Shown here: in pieces, positions 16,787-25,479 of the stretch
How the letters are laid out: the number at the start of each line of letters is the position of its first letter
Position numbering within the stretch: the stretch's first letter is position 1
NCBI GenBank assembly: GCA_025454525.1
Contig: JALOOG010000016.1
Location: 1 to 53,761 of the forward strand
Length of the DNA: 53,761 bases
Direction of reading: 5' to 3'
Source of the DNA: Anaerolineae bacterium
GTDB taxonomy: Bacteria; Chloroflexota; Anaerolineae; Aggregatilineales; Phototrophicaceae
The notes under the pieces: model-generated
Seen by the model: only the letters and a program-made list of their open reading frames with translations
What the model was told of the DNA's origin: nothing
The model's database searches: none
Program-made: the position numbers and the translations under genes

Positions 16787-17986
16787 TTACTTCATCGGTA
16801 ACGTAAAGTGGAAGGACGTACCGACTCCTTCTTCACTTTCTAACCAGATCTCTCCGCCATGCGCTTCAATGATATGTTTGGTGATCACCAAGCCTAAGCC
16901 CGTGCCTTGTGTGAATCCGGCGGTATCGGCGACGCGGAAAAACTTTTGGAACATCTGCTTCTGATTTTCTTTAGAGATCCCGTAACCGGTGTCTACCACT
17001 TGAAGATGCACAAAATCGCCGTCTAATTGCCAACGTAAAAAGATCTTCCCGTGTGGCCGGTTGTATTTGATTGCATTGGTCAACAAATTGAGCAATACTT
17101 GTTTTAACTTCCCACGATCTCCAGCCACCACCATTGACGGGCCTTCTAATTCAATCGAGATACCTTTTTCTTGCGCTTGTGGACGCAATACCTCAATGCT
17201 TTCTTCAATGAAGCGCGTCAACTCAAACTTGGTGATCTCTAAGCGTGTGCGTCCGGATTCTAATTGTGCGAGGTCTAAAAATTCGGTGGTCAAACGGATC
17301 AAGCGATCGGTTTCGCTCTGAATCAGATTGATAATGTCGGTGCGTTTTTCTTCAGGTAGGGTGGGACGCATCAGCAGGGTTGTGCTGGCCTTGAGGCCGG
17401 CTAAGGGCGTGCGAAGTTCATGCACCATTTCGGCGATAAAATCGCTTTGACGGAACAGGCGGGCATTTTCGATCGCGATCGCCGCTTGACTGGCAAGGAT
17501 CGTCAAGGTGTTAACATCCGCTTCGGTGAATTTTTCGCTGCCCTGTTTGTTGACCGCTTGAATCACACCGATCACTTTTTTATGGGTGCGAAGCGGTACC
17601 CCTAAAAGATTGCGCGTCTTAAAGGCGATCGTATCATCTACTGCTTGAAAATGCCCCGGCTCTTGCGTCACGTCTTGGATCACACGCGGCTCACCATGAG
17701 TCGCGATCCATCCGGCGATACTGCCTTCCATCGGCACGATGATCGTTTCCATCGCATGAGGGTTGATATTGGACGCGATCTCAAATTTGAGTTCACCCGT
17801 GATAGGATCGATCAACAAGATCGAGGCCGCCTCTGTTTGCAGGATCTCGGTTACGGCGCTGATGATCTGCTGTAACAGGGAGCGATGTTCCAAGGTCGAA
17901 TTTAATTGGCGGCTGATCTCAATAATGCGGCGGTAGTTTTCAACCAAAATCTGCATTTCATTGAGGTCTGTTATCTGAAGGGCCAT
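16787..17986 (-). CDS. Soluble GAF-domain sensor histidine kinase
   Basis: 399 residues with no membrane segment. A GAF domain (about 30-175) carries the GVPLRTHKKVIGVIQAVNK motif. HisKA has the phospho-acceptor His189 in EMVHELRTPL, and HATPase_c has an N box (NLLTNAIKYNRP), G1 (DTGYGIS), F box and G2 (GTGLGLVI). The ligand sensed by the GAF domain is unknown. It is the last gene of a three-gene run (REC-TadZ-like, sirtuin, kinase), 2 bases after the sirtuin stop, so it may phosphorylate the REC domain encoded at 18786-19916. That pairing is inference from position. Confidence 0.88.
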   Translation of the reverse strand: MALQITDLNEMQILVENYRRIIEISRQLNSTLEHRSLLQQIISAVTEILQTEAASILLIDPITGELKFEIASNINPHAMETIIVPMEGSIAGWIATHGEPRVIQDVTQEPGHFQAVDDTIAFKTRNLLGVPLRTHKKVIGVIQAVNKQGSEKFTEADVNTLTILASQAAIAIENARLFRQSDFIAEMVHELRTPLAGLKASTTLLMRPTLPEEKRTDIINLIQSETDRLIRLTTEFLDLAQLESGRTRLEITKFELTRFIEESIEVLRPQAQEKGISIELEGPSMVVAGDRGKLKQVLLNLLTNAIKYNRPHGKIFLRWQLDGDFVHLQVVDTGYGISKENQKQMFQKFFRVADTAGFTQGTGLGLVITKHIIEAHGGEIWLESEEGVGTSFHFTLPMK

Positions 17987-17988
17987 GG

Positions 17989-18756
17989 TTATTTTTCCAA
18001 TCTCCGCACAATTTCTGGTAAAATTTCGGCTGCACGCGCATGAATGACCACTTCGGCCATCGAATCGACATGGGTGGACTCAAGGTTAATCATCACCAAT
18101 TTTGCCCCATTTCGTTTTGCATACACTGGGAGGTCTCCGGCGGGTGCAACTTCTAAAGATGAGCCGATCACCACCATCAAATCGCATTGACGGGCGGCGT
18201 TTTGTGCGCCTTGTAGTTGAGTCATCGGGAGTTGTTCGCCAAATAAGATCACATTGGGTTTCATTATGCCGCCGCAGGCGGGGCAAAGCGGCACGCGCCC
18301 ATCTTGCATAAATTGATCCATCAACGGACGGTTATCGTAGACCGCAAAACAGCTAATACAAGTGGCTTCCCGCATGTGGCCGTGTAATTCATAAATTTGT
18401 TGTGTGCCGGCGCGAGTATGGAGCATGTCGATATTTTGCGTGATGACCGCATGGAGACATTGACGCTGTTCTAAATGAGCGAGGGCATAATGAGCGGCGT
18501 TCGGCTCAGCCTCGATCGTCGTTTTGGTCAATGGACGTACCCAATTATAAAACGCTTGTGGATCACGACGAAAGCCGTAAATACTCGCCACGACCATCGG
18601 ATCGACATTTTGCCAAAGGCCAGAATTGCCACTCCGAAAATCGGGAATGCCGGAGTCGGTGCTAATGCCGGCCCCGGTGAAAGCAATCGGATAACGTGAA
18701 TGCCGGAATAGTGTGACGACCTCATCAATCCTTTGGGAAATGGTTAAAGTAAACAT
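17989..18756 (-). CDS. Sir2-family NAD+-dependent protein deacylase
   Basis: A 255-residue sirtuin. NAD-binding GAGISTDSGIPDFRS (about 29-43), TQNIDMLH, catalytic His in YELHGHMREATC, a zinc site of two Cys pairs (CISC and CPAC), IGSSLEVAPA and a final NLEST stretch. It removes acyl groups from protein lysines, releasing nicotinamide and O-acyl-ADP-ribose. Length fits single-domain bacterial members (CobB/SrtN type). It sits between a REC-TadZ-like gene and a histidine kinase gene with 2-30 base gaps, an unusual partnership hinting at a link between phosphorylation signalling and protein acylation. Confidence 0.92.
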   Translation of the reverse strand: MFTLTISQRIDEVVTLFRHSRYPIAFTGAGISTDSGIPDFRSGNSGLWQNVDPMVVASIYGFRRDPQAFYNWVRPLTKTTIEAEPNAAHYALAHLEQRQCLHAVITQNIDMLHTRAGTQQIYELHGHMREATCISCFAVYDNRPLMDQFMQDGRVPLCPACGGIMKPNVILFGEQLPMTQLQGAQNAARQCDLMVVIGSSLEVAPAGDLPVYAKRNGAKLVMINLESTHVDSMAEVVIHARAAEILPEIVRRLEK

Positions 18757-18785
18757 AATAAATTCATCTCAAAAATAGACACCTT

Positions 18786-19916
18786 CTAACTAGTATAAAC
18801 GTCTTCCGCTAATTTCATCAATTGGCTGGAGACGATTGCCCCCGGTTCTTGTAAAACCATAGGCGTTCCAGTTTCGATCGCGTGGAAGGCGATCTCTGGT
18901 GCGGCGGCGATGATCGCTAAAATTTCACGCCCTAAAATGGATTCCACCTCATGCCACGGTAATTGCACCTTAGAAGCGTTACGATTTACCACCACAATCT
19001 CGACTTGTTTTTTGAGATCGGTTTCGATCTCACGCACTAACTCTTGAGCCATCTCAAGGGTGATCGTGATCGGTTCAGCAATGACAATAATGCGATCCAT
19101 TTGAGCCAATAAGCGACTATTGAGCGTGTGATAACCCGTGCCGAGGTCAAAAATCACGGGATCTCCTAAATTTTTCAAGACTTGGATGACGGCCAACGCG
19201 GTTTCAATGGTGTAATTGAGTTGGGCCTCTTTAATGCGGGTGGATGAGAGCAACGCCCGAATACCAGATTGATGTACCGCGATCTCTTTTTCGACTAGCG
19301 GCCCGCGAATATCTGAGGCAGGGCGGCTCAATACGTTGCCCATACCAGTTGCACGGGTGATCCCTAACATCAAGCCTAAGCTCCCCGATCCTAAACGAAA
19401 GTCCGCAATGATCGGTTTGCCGTTATTTTGGGCTAAGGAAGCACCGACGTTTAAGACGACGGTACTTGTCCCGATCCCGCCTTTGGCCCCGATCACGCCG
19501 ATCGTTTTTCCGGCGGTATTGCGACGTTCTTGGGTGGGACGGTGTGGACTACGGGCCAGCATTTGACGCACACGGGCCGCCAATTCAGCCGGATGAGTGG
19601 GCTTGGTGAGGTAATCGTCTGCTCCGGCCTCGAACCCGGCCACTTTATCATCGATCAGCGTTTTGGCTGTGAACATGATGATCGGGATCGTTTTGGTATC
19701 AGGGTGATTGCGTAAGCGTTTACACACCTCATACCCGTTCATATCGGGCATCATCACATCCAAGATGATCAGATCGGGCAGTTCCGCATGGGCCTTGCTT
19801 AAGGCCTGCGCGCCTGCATTCGCTGCGATCACCTGATAGCCTTGACGTTGGAGCATCAGGCCGATCAATTTTAAACTGTCAATATCATCATCTACGATCA
19901 AGATTTTTTCAGACAT
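18786..19916 (-). CDS. Response regulator fused to CpaE/TadZ-like ParA-family domain
   Basis: 376 residues. The N-terminal REC domain (1-120) has acidic DDD at 9-11, phospho-acceptor Asp53 (LIILDVMMPD), Thr83 and Lys105 (TKP). The second half (about 138-376) is a MinD/ParA-like domain starting TIGVIGAKGGIGTST. The usual deviant Walker A is KGGxGKT/S; here the lysine before the Thr/Ser is replaced by Thr, as in the atypical Walker A of CpaE/TadZ pilus-localisation proteins. ATP hydrolysis may be weak or absent. No pilus (tad/cpa) genes are nearby. It is the first gene of the run with sirtuin and kinase. Confidence 0.85.
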   Translation of the reverse strand: MSEKILIVDDDIDSLKLIGLMLQRQGYQVIAANAGAQALSKAHAELPDLIILDVMMPDMNGYEVCKRLRNHPDTKTIPIIMFTAKTLIDDKVAGFEAGADDYLTKPTHPAELAARVRQMLARSPHRPTQERRNTAGKTIGVIGAKGGIGTSTVVLNVGASLAQNNGKPIIADFRLGSGSLGLMLGITRATGMGNVLSRPASDIRGPLVEKEIAVHQSGIRALLSSTRIKEAQLNYTIETALAVIQVLKNLGDPVIFDLGTGYHTLNSRLLAQMDRIIVIAEPITITLEMAQELVREIETDLKKQVEIVVVNRNASKVQLPWHEVESILGREILAIIAAAPEIAFHAIETGTPMVLQEPGAIVSSQLMKLAEDVYTS

Positions 19917-19992
19917 AGAAACCTGTTTTGCTACACCAACAGGGGATAAATGAAGATGAGAACGTTTGTAACCCTAATTTAGCACGAAAGAC

Positions 19993-20017
19993 CCCCTATC
20001 GCAACCGGATATAGGGG
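19993..20017 (-). terminator. Weak hairpin downstream of the K+ channel gene
   Basis: CCCCTAT (19993-19999) pairs with ATAGGGG (20011-20017) across an 11-base loop. It lies between the channel gene stop and the REC-TadZ-like gene. The U tract is poor. Confidence 0.4.
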
Positions 20018-20090
20018 TTTCGTTTCCGCATGAAGATTGAAACCAAACTTAAACCGAACCGATATGGCGGATTTTTACTGGAAATCACGC

Positions 20091-22109
20091 TTAAATCGAA
20101 TAGGTGCGGCGGGTTTCTTCTTTGCGTAAGGTGTGTGGGCGTTTGCTGGCATTGCCGTGCGCGATCTCGCGTAAATGATCGGATTGAGACATCGGTAGGG
20201 TGATGATCAACACTTCTTCTTTGCCGATCACATGCGTCAACGGTGGCGCATAGAGAAAGCGACCACTGGCTAAACGAATCCCGATCACACCGGCCTTAAA
20301 GATACGATCTAAGTACAATTCAGCCAACGGTTTTCCGATCCATGGTGAGTCATCTTGCATGTAGATCTCAGTGGTTTCGATCCCTGCCCGATAATTGTAT
20401 AAGATCGCTTGCACAAAATCGTTAATCACCGGTCTGGTGGTCGCTAATAAGATAAATTGTGCGGCAATGCGAAATGGGCTGATGATGCGATCTGCGCCTG
20501 CACGCCGTAATTTTGCAACCATATCATCACTTTCAGCGGTGGAGGTGATCAATAGGGATTTATTGAGGGTGCGTGCGGTCAAGGTGGTGAGGACGCTTAA
20601 GGCCTTGTCGTCGATCGAGATCATAATGGCAAGGGCGCGTTGTACCCCCGCTTGTTTTAACACCATTTCTTGTGACGGATTCCCATGAATCACCCGAAAC
20701 CCACGCGCTAATAAACTTTCGGTTTGGGCTTGATCGGCGCTGATGATCACAAACGATCGTTCTGGGTTCAATTTATCGATCGCGCTTTGAGCAACGCGGC
20801 TTCCGGCGCAAATGATGAAGTGTTTAGATAATTCTTTGGCTGATTCTTGCGCGCTTTCTAGGGTATGGTGAAAATTGAGCTTTGGCACAAAGTCTTGAAA
20901 CGGGAGGCGTTGCCAAGTGGTGCGATGCGGGAGATTGGCGGCTGTTCCCAGACAATCGCGCTGAATTTTTTCGATAAATTGCGGTGGAGCAACCACAATC
21001 AGCACTTCATCGGCGCTAAGTTGATAATTTCCGTCTGGGGTGTAGATAAAGTTCCCGTCCGCGCAACGAATCCCGATAACCCCGGTGTGATAGTCCTCCT
21101 GTAAGTTCAATTCACACAATTTTTTCTCTACCCACGGCGATTCCTCATAAATGTTTAATTGCATCGCTTGGGAAGTCCCACGAATCTGTTCAAATAAGAT
21201 CGTGTTAAAAAAGTCGTTGACAGTCGGGCGAAAGGTGGAATTGTTCAAAAATTGCCCCGCTAGATCGTAGGGTGAGATCAACATCGTCGCCCCAACCCGC
21301 AACATTTTATAGATGAACTCATGATCCAATACCGAAGCGGTGATCGTGAGGTCTGGGTTGCGGCTATGCGCGGTGAGAACGGTCAATAAGGTTTCGGTGT
21401 CATGGGGCGAAATGGCGATCAAGGCTTGCGCCTTTTTAACCCCCGCGTTTTTCAACACATGATCATCGCTGGGATCGCCTTCTAAGACCAACAGGCCCTG
21501 TTCTCGTAATTGACGGGCAAAGCGTTGATCGTGTGTGATCACCACCACCGCGTCTAACAAACTTACCCCCTGATGCAGCCGCAAATAGGCTGCTCTAAGC
21601 GCCCGATGAAATGGTTTGATCCGGGCATTGTATTTACGAAAGACGCGCTTGAATAGCAGGTCAAGGTGATGCGTCACCATTTCTTCGCGGTAGGCACGGC
21701 GCATTTCGACTCGTCGCAACAGATAATTGATCGTTTTATCAACGAGTTCCCCTTCCCCCGCGATAATGTAATGTTTGTCAAGTTTTGCGATCCGCCGAAG
21801 CGCCCGACGATGTTGTCGCTGATCGATCACTTCGGCGCTAAACACAAAGTTGAGGGTGGCTTGGGCGGCATAGGCAAATGAGCTTAATCCGGTGATGATC
21901 AAGAGTATCGTAAAGATCCGCCCCGCGTCGGTTTTCGCGTAAATATCCCCATAACCGATCGTGGCTAAAGTGATCACGGTGAGCCATAGCGAGTCTAAGA
22001 TCGATAAGCCTTCTAAAACCATAAACCCTAGAACACCTAAAGGGACTAGGATCAGAATAATGGTCATAGCGCGGCGGATCTGGCGTTGAACGTCTTGATA
22101 GGTTTCCAT
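20091..22109 (-). CDS. Two-helix K+ channel with two RCK (TrkA-N/TrkA-C) modules
   Basis: 672 residues. Helix 1 is at about 14-32, the pore helix and selectivity filter are ATIGYGD (filter TIGYGD at residues 50-55), and helix 2 is at about 62-90. Then come two cytoplasmic RCK units. The first nucleotide fold starts YIIAGEGELVDKTI (about 114) but is interrupted by a basic 50-60 residue insertion (RREEMV...RLHQGVSLLD) before VVVITHD. The first TrkA_C is at about 315-395. The second RCK starts HFIICAGSRVAQSAID and has a second TrkA_C. Most bacterial relatives (MthK, GsuK) carry one RCK per chain; tandem RCKs recall eukaryotic BK channels. Ligand unknown. Transcribed alone. Confidence 0.88.
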   Translation of the reverse strand: METYQDVQRQIRRAMTIILILVPLGVLGFMVLEGLSILDSLWLTVITLATIGYGDIYAKTDAGRIFTILLIITGLSSFAYAAQATLNFVFSAEVIDQRQHRRALRRIAKLDKHYIIAGEGELVDKTINYLLRRVEMRRAYREEMVTHHLDLLFKRVFRKYNARIKPFHRALRAAYLRLHQGVSLLDAVVVITHDQRFARQLREQGLLVLEGDPSDDHVLKNAGVKKAQALIAISPHDTETLLTVLTAHSRNPDLTITASVLDHEFIYKMLRVGATMLISPYDLAGQFLNNSTFRPTVNDFFNTILFEQIRGTSQAMQLNIYEESPWVEKKLCELNLQEDYHTGVIGIRCADGNFIYTPDGNYQLSADEVLIVVAPPQFIEKIQRDCLGTAANLPHRTTWQRLPFQDFVPKLNFHHTLESAQESAKELSKHFIICAGSRVAQSAIDKLNPERSFVIISADQAQTESLLARGFRVIHGNPSQEMVLKQAGVQRALAIMISIDDKALSVLTTLTARTLNKSLLITSTAESDDMVAKLRRAGADRIISPFRIAAQFILLATTRPVINDFVQAILYNYRAGIETTEIYMQDDSPWIGKPLAELYLDRIFKAGVIGIRLASGRFLYAPPLTHVIGKEEVLIITLPMSQSDHLREIAHGNASKRPHTLRKEETRRTYSI

Positions 22110-22152
22110 GCGTTACCGTCTTGGTGGATGTGAGTATCGTTCGTGTCTATCA

Positions 22153-22176
22153 AAAATCCCGCTTTTGCGGGATTTT
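22153..22176 (-). terminator. Rho-independent terminator
   Basis: AAAATCCCGC (22153-22162) and GCGGGATTTT (22167-22176) form a 10-bp stem with a four-base loop and a T5 run on the minus strand, directly after the 22178-22415 gene. Confidence 0.85.
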
Positions 22177-22177
22177 G

Positions 22178-22415
22178 TTAACCTTTAAACCAATTGAGCA
22201 AGCGCACGACAACGTTACGCTTCTGCTGCATCCCTTGAGTGTATTCCTCAAGAAGTTGAGTGGTGAGATATTCTAACTCTGTTACCCGCATTCGCGCTCC
22301 ATTGACGATCACCCAGTCGTTATCGATCGCACGGAGGTCTTTAGGTGAGCGGTTATAGAGTTTGCGATACGCATCGCTATAGCTAGTAATGACTTTTTCG
22401 GCCCGCATTTCCATA
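22178..22415 (-). CDS. Small soluble protein, unknown
   Basis: A 78-residue acidic/basic mixed protein beginning MEMRAEKVITSYSDAYRKLY and ending VVVRLLNWFKG. It is not recognised. Predicted mostly helical with a short strand pair (DNDWVIVNGARMRVTELEYL), no membrane segment and no Cys. The ATG at 22415 is used because AGGGG lies 9 bases upstream; an in-frame TTG at 22423 is less likely. It has its own strong terminator, which supports its being a real expressed gene. Confidence 0.6.
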
Positions 22416-22532
22416 GACAACAACCCCTAAAAACTGCTTTCCTTAGTCTTTCTCTGATCTCGCCGTAACCCCATGGTGTATTTCATAAAATCATAACGTT
22501 CTTGGGGGAGTTTTTATCCAAAAAAGGTAACA

Positions 22533-22562
22533 TTGACAGGTGAGTTCGCACCCTGCTGTAAT
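22533..22562 (+). promoter_or_regulatory. Predicted promoter of the TIR-WD40 gene with overlapping palindrome
   Basis: A perfect -35 TTGACA (22533-22538), an 18-base spacer and -10 TGTAAT (22557-22562). The 10-bp palindrome AATCTAGATT (22560-22569) overlaps the -10 and the expected start site, a position suited to a repressor. Confidence 0.5.
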
Positions 22563-22641
22563 CTAGATTAAAGTATAACATGAATTTGCGTCATCGCAAC
22601 GTAATTTTACTTGATGTTTATGTTTCGGCATGGGATTCCCT

Positions 22642-25467
22642 ATGGATATTCGCACTCCAACCAATGATCTGTTTATCTCTTATTCGCGACGAAACAAAGA
22701 ATTTGTGATCAAACTTCACGCCGAACTTGTCAAAACCGGCCGGAGCATCTGGGTCGATTGGGAGGACATCCCCAAGGCCGCCGAATGGTGGGAGGAGATC
22801 AAATCAGGCATTGAGAGCGCCGATGCCTTTGTGTTTATCTTGAGTCCGGACTCGGCACGCTCAAAAGTCTGTGGTGAAGAAGTCCAACACGCGGTTCAAC
22901 ATAACAAGCGCTTGATCCCGATTGTGTTTCAAGAAGTTAGCGATCCGCAAGATCGCGCCCTGATTCATCCCCAAATCGGCGATCATAACTGGATTTTTTT
23001 CACCGATCCAGCTAACTTCGATCCCGCTTTTAGCGATCTCGTCCGCGCTTTGGATACCGATCTAGAGTATGTGCGTGAACATACCCGCCTATTGATGCGC
23101 GCTAACGAATGGCATGGCCAAAATCGCGATAGTAGTTATCTGTTGCGTGGTCTGGACCTAGAAGCGGCGGAACTTTGGTTGACCACTTCCACCGCTAAAT
23201 CACCGACCGCTACTGCGTTACAGGCGGAATATGTGTTAGCGAGTCGCCGGGCCGCCAGTCGTTATCAGCGGCGCTTGTTGTCTTTGACTGCGGGGGCCTT
23301 ATTGGTCATGGTGGTGTTAGCGTTTTTGGCCGCGATCTCGTTGGTCAGCGCCCGGAGCGAAGCGAATCTACGTGCGACCCAAGAGCGCATCGCTTTACGT
23401 AATGCGGATCTGGCTGATTCCCGTCGTTTAGCCGTGCAGGCCTTAAGTGCTTTGGATGACGGCTTGATCGATCGGGCCTTATTGTTGAGTTTGGAGTCCG
23501 GTAACATCGCGGATACATTGGACGCGCAAGGCAGTTTATTAGACTCGCTGCTTAGAAACCCCTTACTCACCCGTATTTTTTATAGCGATTCTGCCTTTAA
23601 TACCTTAGCGATCAACCCGTCCGGGACGATCATGGCGATTGCTTATGGGGATGACTCGATCCGGTTTTGGGACACGGTGACTTTGCAACCCTTTGGTGAT
23701 CCATTGTTAGGGCATAACGATACGATCTACCAACTCACGTTTAGTCCCGATGGCGCGACTCTCGCTTCAGCCAGTCAAGACGGCACAGTACATTTATGGG
23801 AAGTGCGATCTAGAAAGTTGATCCAAGTCCTCGATCCATTTGAGCGTAGCCCGTTACGCACCGTGGCCTTTAGTCCGGACGGTCAATTGATCGCAGCGGG
23901 TGGAGAAACGGCCCGCATCGTGATCTGGCAAGCTGCCGATCCCAGTTTTCCGCTTACGATCCTCACGGGCCATACCGATCGCATTTGGAGGATTGTCTTT
24001 CATCCGAATGGACGACAAATGGCTTCATCGGCAGAGGATTTTACGGTGCGCTTTTGGAATGTGCGTGATCAGATCATCACACCGGCCGCATTTGCTGTGC
24101 CGTCGATTCATGATAATTGGGTGGTGGATCTCGCTTATAGTCCGGATGGGACACGGCTGGCCTCCGCGGGAGCGGATAACCTGATCGTGATCTGGGATAC
24201 ACTCACCGGACTCCCGATTGGTCGTCCCTTAGTTGGACACACGGGTATTGTGTGGCGTGTGGCGTTTAATAGCCAAAATCCCGCACAATTGGTTTCGGTG
24301 GGCGCGGATCAACAGGTGTTTATCTGGGATCTCATGACTCGGCGTGGCACAGCGCACACAGGACATACTGAACAGGTGCGCGGTGCGATCTTTTTACCCG
24401 ATGGTCAATCGTTATACACCGCCGGCCGCGATCGGCGTATGATCTTATGGGATGTCACCGGACAAAACACACTCTCGCAAGATTACAGCGCGCACCAAGG
24501 CCGCGTTTATGATCTCGCGATCAATGCTTCCGGCACGGTCTTGTATTCAGTGAGCGATGATACCACCTTACGCCGTTGGTCCTTTGTGGATCTAACCGAC
24601 TCCACGGTGTTATTGACGGCCCCGCGGGGTTTGTTGGCCCTAGCGCTGGTTTCTGATGATCAAGCGTTGTTAGGGGACATCAACGGCACGATTTTTCTCT
24701 ATGATCTGGCACAAACCGCGATCTTAGGCACATTGGATGGCCATACCGAAGGCATTTTTGACCTTGCGATCAGTTCGACCGGACAATTTGCCTCCGCGTC
24801 GATTGACGGCACGATCCGCTTATGGGACAACGCTACGCTAGGTGCGGAAAGTCGCATTTTAACAGGCCATACCGAAGCGGTACAGACGATCGCGTTTAGC
24901 CCCGATGGCCGTTATTTGGCGAGTGGTGGGCAGGATCAACAGGTGATCTTATGGGACACCGAAACAGGTGAAATTTTACACAGGTTAACGGTGCATCAAG
25001 GCGATGTTGAACGGGTGATCTTTAGCCCCGATGGGACTATTTTAGCGACCGGAGCGCGCGATCGGCTGATCTATCTTTGGGATCTAAGTGCGCTCCCGAA
25101 TATGATCACCGAGATCGGTTTACCGTTGATCGGCAATAGCGATTGGGTGTTGGATCTGGTGTTTAGTCCGGATGGATCAACACTCTATTCATCGAGTCGG
25201 AGCGGGGATATTTTGTTATGGTCAGTTCAAACCGGACTGACCCTTGGCGAACCGCTTCATTATTCCGATTGGGTCTGGAGTTTAGCGATTCAACCGGATG
25301 GCCAAACGATTAGCGCCGGACTCAATGATGGACGAGTCGCTTTTTGGAACATCAACGCCGATGAATGGCGGTTACGCGCTTGTCAGATCGCTAATCGCAA
25401 TCTAACCCCTGAAGAATGGGTGCGATTTATGCCGGACAAGCCCTATCGTGAGACTTGTCCAGGCTAA
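22642..25467 (+). CDS. TIR domain - transmembrane - WD40 (14 repeats) protein
   Basis: 941 residues. The N-terminal TIR domain (about 5-140) has DLFISYSRRNKEFV, WVDWEDI and SKVCGEEVQHA. Glu80 (three residues after Cys77) matches the catalytic Glu of NADase-type TIRs. A helical linker and one membrane helix (about 211-234, LTAGALLVMVVLAFLAAISLV) follow, then a region with RRLAVQALSALDDGLIDRALLLSLES as in related WD40 proteins. Fourteen WD40 blades then run from about residue 310 to 915 (e.g. FSPDGATLASASQDGTVHLWE, FSPDGRYLASGGQDQQVILWD), i.e. two seven-blade propellers. No NTPase (STAND) domain is seen. The ATG at 22642 has GGGA 6-7 bases upstream. Plausibly a sensor/effector in defence or cell death; the trigger is unknown. 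Confidence 0.88.
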   Translation: MDIRTPTNDLFISYSRRNKEFVIKLHAELVKTGRSIWVDWEDIPKAAEWWEEIKSGIESADAFVFILSPDSARSKVCGEEVQHAVQHNKRLIPIVFQEVSDPQDRALIHPQIGDHNWIFFTDPANFDPAFSDLVRALDTDLEYVREHTRLLMRANEWHGQNRDSSYLLRGLDLEAAELWLTTSTAKSPTATALQAEYVLASRRAASRYQRRLLSLTAGALLVMVVLAFLAAISLVSARSEANLRATQERIALRNADLADSRRLAVQALSALDDGLIDRALLLSLESGNIADTLDAQGSLLDSLLRNPLLTRIFYSDSAFNTLAINPSGTIMAIAYGDDSIRFWDTVTLQPFGDPLLGHNDTIYQLTFSPDGATLASASQDGTVHLWEVRSRKLIQVLDPFERSPLRTVAFSPDGQLIAAGGETARIVIWQAADPSFPLTILTGHTDRIWRIVFHPNGRQMASSAEDFTVRFWNVRDQIITPAAFAVPSIHDNWVVDLAYSPDGTRLASAGADNLIVIWDTLTGLPIGRPLVGHTGIVWRVAFNSQNPAQLVSVGADQQVFIWDLMTRRGTAHTGHTEQVRGAIFLPDGQSLYTAGRDRRMILWDVTGQNTLSQDYSAHQGRVYDLAINASGTVLYSVSDDTTLRRWSFVDLTDSTVLLTAPRGLLALALVSDDQALLGDINGTIFLYDLAQTAILGTLDGHTEGIFDLAISSTGQFASASIDGTIRLWDNATLGAESRILTGHTEAVQTIAFSPDGRYLASGGQDQQVILWDTETGEILHRLTVHQGDVERVIFSPDGTILATGARDRLIYLWDLSALPNMITEIGLPLIGNSDWVLDLVFSPDGSTLYSSSRSGDILLWSVQTGLTLGEPLHYSDWVWSLAIQPDGQTISAGLNDGRVAFWNINADEWRLRACQIANRNLTPEEWVRFMPDKPYRETCPG

Positions 25468-25479
25468 ACATACTAAAGG

